NCBI GenBank assembly: GCA_045403145.1
Contig: JAXIPA010000066.1
Location: 1 to 10,891, forward strand
Length of the DNA: 10,891 bases
DNA from: JAJYKN01 sp045403145
Lineage (GTDB): Bacteria > Nitrospirota > UBA9217
Reading direction: 5' to 3'
Shown here: piece by piece, positions 7,698 through 10,891 of the stretch
How the letters are laid out: each line of letters begins with the position of its first letter
Numbering within the stretch: the stretch's first letter is position 1
Position numbers and translations under genes: made by a program
Notes under the pieces: model-generated
Databases searched by the model: none
Seen by the model: only the letters and a program-made list of their open reading frames with translations
Told to the model about the DNA's origin: nothing

Positions 7698-8662
7698 TCG
7701 AACAGGCAAAAAAAGTCCTTAGAATCGAAGCGGAAGCCGTTGCCGCGCTCGCTGACCGGATTGATGAAGGCTTTGAACGGGCCATCGAAATGATCCTGAA
7801 ATGCAAGGGCAGGGTGGTCGTTACCGGCATGGGCAAGTCGGGCCTCATCGGAAAAAAGATCGCCGCCACCCTCGCATCGACGGGAACGCCCGCGCTCTTC
7901 CTGCACCCGGCCGAAGGCATCCATGGAGACCTCGGTATGGTCACGCGGGGGGACGCCGTGATTGCCTTGTCCAACAGCGGCGAGACCGAAGAGATATCGA
8001 GAATGCTGCCGTCTCTCAAGCGGCTCGGCATCGGGATCATCGCGCTGACCGGAAACCCCGAATCAACGCTTGCCAAAAACAGCGACGTTGTGATCAACGT
8101 CGGCGTGAAGGAGGAGGCGTGCCCGCTGGGGCTCGCGCCGACGGCCAGCACGACCGCCTCCCTTGCCATGGGAGACGCCCTGGCGGTGGTGCTTCTCGAC
8201 AAGCGGGGCTTTCGGGAAGAGGATTTCGCCTGTTTCCATCCCGGCGGCGCGCTCGGTAAAAGGCTCCTGCTCCGGGTCAGGGACCTGATGCACACAGGAA
8301 GCGCCATTCCCCTGGTTTCCGAGACAACCCTGATCAAGGACGCCATCTATGAAATATCGTCAAAAAAGATGGGGGTGACCGCCGTCGTCGATGCGTCGGG
8401 AAAGCTGGTCGGCGTGATTTCCGACGGCGATCTCCGTCGCTGGATGGAAAAAACCGAAAAGACCGGCGAAAACCTTCTCGCGAAGCAGGCCCGGGACATC
8501 ATGACCCGAGAGCCGAAAGTCGCCAGGGAAGGCTCCCTCGCGGCGGAAGCGGTCGCCATCATGGAAAAATATTCCATAACCTGCCTCATCGTCGCAGACG
8601 CTTCGTCAAAACCCGAAGGAGTCATCCATCTCCACGATTTGCTGAAGGCGGGAGTGGTTTAA
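7694..8662 (+). CDS. kdsD: Arabinose-5-phosphate isomerase (SIS domain plus two CBS domains)
   Basis: KdsD interconverts ribulose-5-phosphate and arabinose-5-phosphate, the committed entry to KDO. The 322 residues are close to the E. coli length. The SIS domain (about 35-190) has TGMGKSG (44-50), AEGIHGDLG (73-81), SNSGETEE (93-100), KEEACPLGLAPT (139-150) and FHPGGALGK (181-189). The four residues proposed as catalytic in E. coli KdsD (Lys59, Glu111, Glu152, His193) are all present with a constant shift of 11, as Lys48, Glu100, Glu141 and His182. Two CBS domains follow at about 197-250 and 266-322, with SDGDLRR (243-249) closing the first. ATG 7694 overlaps the kdsA stop by four bases and has only a weak agga upstream, so translation is probably coupled. 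KpsF and GutQ paralogues share this layout; the context supports KdsD. Confidence 0.95.
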   Translation: MIEQAKKVLRIEAEAVAALADRIDEGFERAIEMILKCKGRVVVTGMGKSGLIGKKIAATLASTGTPALFLHPAEGIHGDLGMVTRGDAVIALSNSGETEEISRMLPSLKRLGIGIIALTGNPESTLAKNSDVVINVGVKEEACPLGLAPTASTTASLAMGDALAVVLLDKRGFREEDFACFHPGGALGKRLLLRVRDLMHTGSAIPLVSETTLIKDAIYEISSKKMGVTAVVDASGKLVGVISDGDLRRWMEKTEKTGENLLAKQARDIMTREPKVAREGSLAAEAVAIMEKYSITCLIVADASSKPEGVIHLHDLLKAGVV

Positions 8663-8680
8663 CGCTATCGTGTAATTTTG

Positions 8681-8772
8681 GTCATTCCCGAATGCCTCTA
8701 TCGGGAATCCATTTTTCAAGTAGAAGCGAAATCAAAGTCGCTGGATTCCGGCTGGAACCATGCCGGAATGAC
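8681..8772. repeat. Dispersed double-hairpin repeat element, copy 2
   Basis: A 92-base element occupies most of the gap between kdsD and kdsC. Its ends gtcattcccg and cggaatgac are near-perfect inverted termini. The left hairpin pairs attcccga (8684-8691) with tcgggaat (8701-8708), and the right pairs attccggc (8745-8752) with gccggaat (8762-8769). Each has an 8-bp perfect stem and a 9-base loop. It shares its outer end and the gggaatccattttt block with the element at 1646-1750 but is otherwise diverged. There is no coding capacity, so mobilisation would need a transposase supplied in trans. On the mRNA, each hairpin could act as a processing or stability signal between kdsD and kdsC. Confidence 0.85.
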
Positions 8773-8801
8773 ATGAAAAGAGCCTTCAGAGTTCAACATA
8801 A

Positions 8802-9320
8802 ATGAGAAAAACCAAGACCAACGTTCAGGCTAAAGCAAAAAAGATCAAACTCCTCCTGCTCGACGTCGACGGGGTGTTGACCGACGGCAGGATCATCCTG
8901 GACAGCCAGGGGAACGAGCTCAAGGCCTTTCACGTCCGCGACGGACACGGAATCAAGCTTGCACAGCGGGCCGGCATCATCATCGGCATCATCACCGGCA
9001 GAAAATCGGAAATCGTGAATGTCCGCGCGAAGGAACTCGGCATCGAGGAGGTCCATCAGGGCGCCAAGGAAAAGGTCGCCGTCTACGAGGCCGTCGTTGC
9101 GAAATACGGACTGCGCGACAACGAGGTCGCCTACATGGGAGACGACGTCGTCGATCTGGGGGTATTCAAGCGCGTCGGCATGGCGGTCACGGTTTCCGAC
9201 GCCGACCCCGCCGTGCGTCCGTACGTGGACATGGTCACCAAAGCCGAAGGGGGCAGGGGGGCGGTGCGCGAGTTCATCAACTTCATTCTGAAGAACCAGG
9301 GCAAACTGCGCGCCTCATGA
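8802..9320 (+). CDS. kdsC: KDO-8-phosphate phosphatase (HAD superfamily)
   Basis: KdsC removes the phosphate from KDO-8-phosphate to give free KDO for KdsB. The 172-residue size fits the small, capless tetrameric KdsC type. HAD motif I is LLDVDGVLTDG, with nucleophile Asp21 and acid/base Asp23. Motif II is the Thr of IITGRKSE (63-70), the motif III Lys lies in QGAKEKV (86-92), and motif IV is MGDDVVDL (112-119). FHVRDGHGIKLA (43-54) and the C-terminal GGRGAVREF (150-158) are typical of KdsC. The start is the first ATG after an in-frame TGA at 8769-8771 within the repeat element. It has no strong Shine-Dalgarno sequence. The 139-base gap from kdsD is caused mainly by that repeat, so the gene probably still belongs to the kds operon. 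It overlaps the following acyltransferase gene by four bases. Confidence 0.95.
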   Translation: MRKTKTNVQAKAKKIKLLLLDVDGVLTDGRIILDSQGNELKAFHVRDGHGIKLAQRAGIIIGIITGRKSEIVNVRAKELGIEEVHQGAKEKVAVYEAVVAKYGLRDNEVAYMGDDVVDLGVFKRVGMAVTVSDADPAVRPYVDMVTKAEGGRGAVREFINFILKNQGKLRAS

Positions 9321-10216
9321 GCGAGCGGCTCCTTCAGGCGAGAAAACGCATCACCCGCGGGTCCCTGATCGGGCTCACCCGGCTCATCAAGCTGTTTTCC
9401 CGGCTCGTGCCGTACCGCGCGGGGGTCTGCGCGGGCGGAGCGCTCGGGTTCATTGCCTACTACCTGCTTCCCCGCGAGCGCAAAAGGACCATCACGCACC
9501 TGACCCTGGTGTTCGCCGACAGAGGCGGTCCCTGGATACGTCGCACGGCCCGGAGCTGCTTTGTCCATCTCGGCAAGGCCCTGCTCGAGATCATGCTCAT
9601 GACTCCCGGCCGCATGGCCCGGATCGTCGACCTCCAGGGGGAAGAAAACCTCCGCAAGGCCCTTGACCGGGGCAAAGGGGTTGTATATGTCACGGGACAC
9701 ATCGGCAATTGGGAACTGATGGGACATGCCGTCGCCGCAATACATCCGCTCAGTGTGATTGCGGCCCCGATTGAACCGGAGCAGGTCAACGACATGATCG
9801 TGGGCCTGCGCGCCGGAATGGGCGTCAGGACCGTTCTGCGCAACAGGCCCGGAGCGACGAAGGAATTGATCCGCATCTTCAGGGAAAACCGCATTCTGGG
9901 CATTCTGATAGACCAGGACACCGATGTGGAGAGCGCGTTTGTTGATTTCATGGGCAAACCCGCCTGGACCCCGACTGCCGCCGCATCCATGGCCATCAAG
10001 TTCGGCGCGCCCGTGGTTTTCGGGTTCATCCGGCGCGGGAAGGACAACAGGCACACCATCACCATCGAAGGCCCGCTGGATCTGACGCTTTCGGGAGACA
10101 GGGAAAAGGACACCATCGCCGCCACCGCCATGCTGACAAAAAGAATAGAGGATTGCATACGAAAAAATCCGGAGCAGTGGGTCTGGATGCACCGCCGGTG
10201 GAGGAGACAGCCGTGA
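9317..10216 (+). CDS. Lipid A biosynthesis acyltransferase, LpxL/HtrB family
   Basis: The family transfers a fatty acyl chain from acyl-ACP to KDO-lipid A precursors at the inner membrane. The 299-residue product is typical in size. An N-terminal hydrophobic region around residues 36-51 would anchor it. The catalytic HX4E motif is His128 to Glu133 in VTGHIGNWELMG. Family blocks follow: LIDQDTD (197-203), VDFMGKPAWTP (209-219), and IKFGAPVVFGFIRR (227-240). The protein ends in EQWVWMHRRWRRQP (286-299), the usual LpxL-like C-terminus. It starts four bases inside kdsC (ATGA overlap) and directly follows the KDO pathway genes, so KDO-dependent lipid A acylation is the natural role. Which acyl chain and which position (LpxL, LpxM or LpxP type) cannot be read from the sequence, so no symbol is assigned. 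Confidence 0.9.
   Translation: MSERLLQARKRITRGSLIGLTRLIKLFSRLVPYRAGVCAGGALGFIAYYLLPRERKRTITHLTLVFADRGGPWIRRTARSCFVHLGKALLEIMLMTPGRMARIVDLQGEENLRKALDRGKGVVYVTGHIGNWELMGHAVAAIHPLSVIAAPIEPEQVNDMIVGLRAGMGVRTVLRNRPGATKELIRIFRENRILGILIDQDTDVESAFVDFMGKPAWTPTAAASMAIKFGAPVVFGFIRRGKDNRHTITIEGPLDLTLSGDREKDTIAATAMLTKRIEDCIRKNPEQWVWMHRRWRRQP
10201..10206 (+). promoter_or_regulatory. Ribosome binding site of pgsA
   Basis: gaggag lies six bases before the GTG at 10213, inside the end of the acyltransferase gene. It supports the GTG start over the in-frame ATG at 10153, which would lie 64 bases inside the previous gene and add a 20-residue polar leader. Confidence 0.75.
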
Positions 10217-10761
10217 CGATTTTCAACATCCCGAACCTGCTCTCGATCAGCCGGATCCTGTCCGTGCCCGTGTTCATCATTCTCATGCTGGACCCAAGCC
10301 CCGTCCGCGCGCTCACGGCGGGAATCGTGTTCTCGCTCGCCTCCGCCACCGATTGGCTCGACGGCTACCTCGCGAGAAAGTGGGGTCAGGTGACCAAGGC
10401 GGGAAAGCTTCTGGACCCCATCGCCGACAAAATACTGATCATGTCGGCGCTGGTCATTCTCGTTGAATTACGCCCGGACGTCGTGCACTCCTGGATCGCG
10501 ATCGTGCTTATCGGGAGGGAGTTCGCCGTTACCGGCTTGCGCGCCATAGCATCGAGCGACGGGATCATCATCCCGGCCGAGGCCGTGGGCAAATACAAGG
10601 TGGGGGCCCAGATCACCGCCGTATTGTCCCTCCTGCTGGATTATTACCTTACGAGGGGCTGGTTGAGGGACCTCGGGGCGCTGGCGCTCTGGGCCGCCAT
10701 GATCCTGGCCGTCTATTCCGCGCTGCAATACTTCAGAACATACTGGAAGAAACTGAGCTGA
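10213..10761 (+). CDS. pgsA: CDP-diacylglycerol--glycerol-3-phosphate 3-phosphatidyltransferase
   Basis: PgsA makes phosphatidylglycerophosphate from CDP-diacylglycerol and glycerol-3-phosphate in the inner membrane, the committed step to phosphatidylglycerol and cardiolipin. From the GTG at 10213 the protein has 182 residues, the normal size. It starts with IPNLLSISRI (6-15), the usual PgsA beginning. The CDP-alcohol phosphotransferase motif is complete: Asp47, Asp50, Gly51, Ala54, Arg55, Gly64, Asp68 and Asp72. IGREFAVTGLRAIAS (100-114) and GKYKVGAQ (126-133) favour PgsA over phosphatidylserine or cardiolipin synthases. Several hydrophobic segments (roughly 17-26, 33-45, 75-86, 92-100, 131-144, 154-172) mark a polytopic membrane protein. 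It overlaps the acyltransferase stop by four bases (GTGA). Its substrate depends on CTP, linking it loosely to pyrG upstream. Confidence 0.93.
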   Translation: MTIFNIPNLLSISRILSVPVFIILMLDPSPVRALTAGIVFSLASATDWLDGYLARKWGQVTKAGKLLDPIADKILIMSALVILVELRPDVVHSWIAIVLIGREFAVTGLRAIASSDGIIIPAEAVGKYKVGAQITAVLSLLLDYYLTRGWLRDLGALALWAAMILAVYSALQYFRTYWKKLS

Positions 10762-10797
10762 ACGAGAGCATGCGGGAATCGTGACGAATCTTATTTA

Positions 10798-10817
10798 CCG
10801 CAGAGGACGCAGAGAAC
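10798..10817 (+). repeat. Half of a ccacagagg-type repeat after pgsA
   Basis: The 20 bases starting ccgcagagg match the left arm of the repeat at 4152-4168 at 15 of 17 positions (ccgcagaggacgcagag against ccacagaggacacagag). No clear right arm follows before the window ends, so it is either a decayed half-element or continues outside the window. No gene is visible between 10762 and the end. Confidence 0.5.
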
Positions 10818-10832
10818 AACCGAAAAAATGGG

Positions 10833-10870
10833 AACTGAGAAGGTTGAAAAAGAATCCTGACTTCTCGGTT
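10833..10870 (+). terminator. Weak candidate hairpin downstream of pgsA
   Basis: aactgagaag (10833-10842) can pair with cttctcggtt (10861-10870) over ten positions, including one G-U pair, across an 18-base loop, with two further T residues following. The stem is not GC-rich and the T-run is short, so a rho-independent terminator is possible but poorly supported. It may instead belong to the degenerate repeat next to it. Confidence 0.2.
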
Positions 10871-10891
10871 TTCCTGCTGCAAAAATTCCAA

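Noticed and set aside
9131..10192. A 353-codon minus-strand frame opposite kdsC and the acyltransferase gene
   Set aside because: It is antisense to two well-supported genes, crosses their boundary, and has a low-complexity Gly/Ala/Asp/His-rich composition typical of shadow frames.

Overview
The window looks like a chromosomal segment of a Gram-negative bacterium with a fairly GC-rich coding style. Every recognisable gene is on the + strand, and nearly all of them make activated sugars or lipids for the outer envelope. The KDO genes imply a lipopolysaccharide outer membrane. The gene string kdsB-pyrG-kdsA-kdsD-kdsC and the short palindromic repeats in the gaps resemble what I know from Deltaproteobacteria (Geobacter-like) and Nitrospirota. 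That placement is an inference from gene order and repeat style and cannot be settled from this window.

Region 1 (1-1596) ends a dTDP-L-rhamnose locus: the C-terminal part of RmlD, overlapping by 11 bases a full-length RmlB. RmlB carries an unusual in-frame insert made of a 7-bp tandem repeat. Region 2 (1777-4135) holds UDP-glucose 6-dehydrogenase followed by UDP-glucuronate decarboxylase, a two-step route from UDP-glucose to UDP-xylose. Region 3 (4312-9320) holds KdsB, CTP synthase PyrG, KdsA, KdsD and KdsC. These are the three enzymes from ribulose-5-P to KDO, the enzyme that activates KDO as CMP-KDO, and the enzyme that makes the CTP this consumes. Region 4 (9317-10761) holds an LpxL/HtrB-family acyltransferase and a PgsA-like phosphatidylglycerophosphate synthase. 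Several junctions overlap by four bases or a little more (rmlD/rmlB, pyrG/kdsA, kdsA/kdsD, kdsC/lpxL-like, lpxL-like/pgsA), suggesting co-transcription and translational coupling.

The gaps are the less ordinary part. Each gap over about 80 bases contains palindromic sequence: two copies of a double-hairpin element with gtcattcccg-type ends (1646-1750 and 8681-8772), a gcgcata-type palindrome (3113-3180), a ccacagagg-type inverted repeat (4151-4248) with a related half at 10798-10817, and a structured 130-base leader before pyrG. I see no RNA genes, CRISPR arrays, transposase genes, phage genes or defence systems. I found no undescribed multi-gene system; the points worth checking are the repeat-derived insert in RmlB, the pyrG leader, and the repeat elements sitting inside what otherwise reads as one operon.
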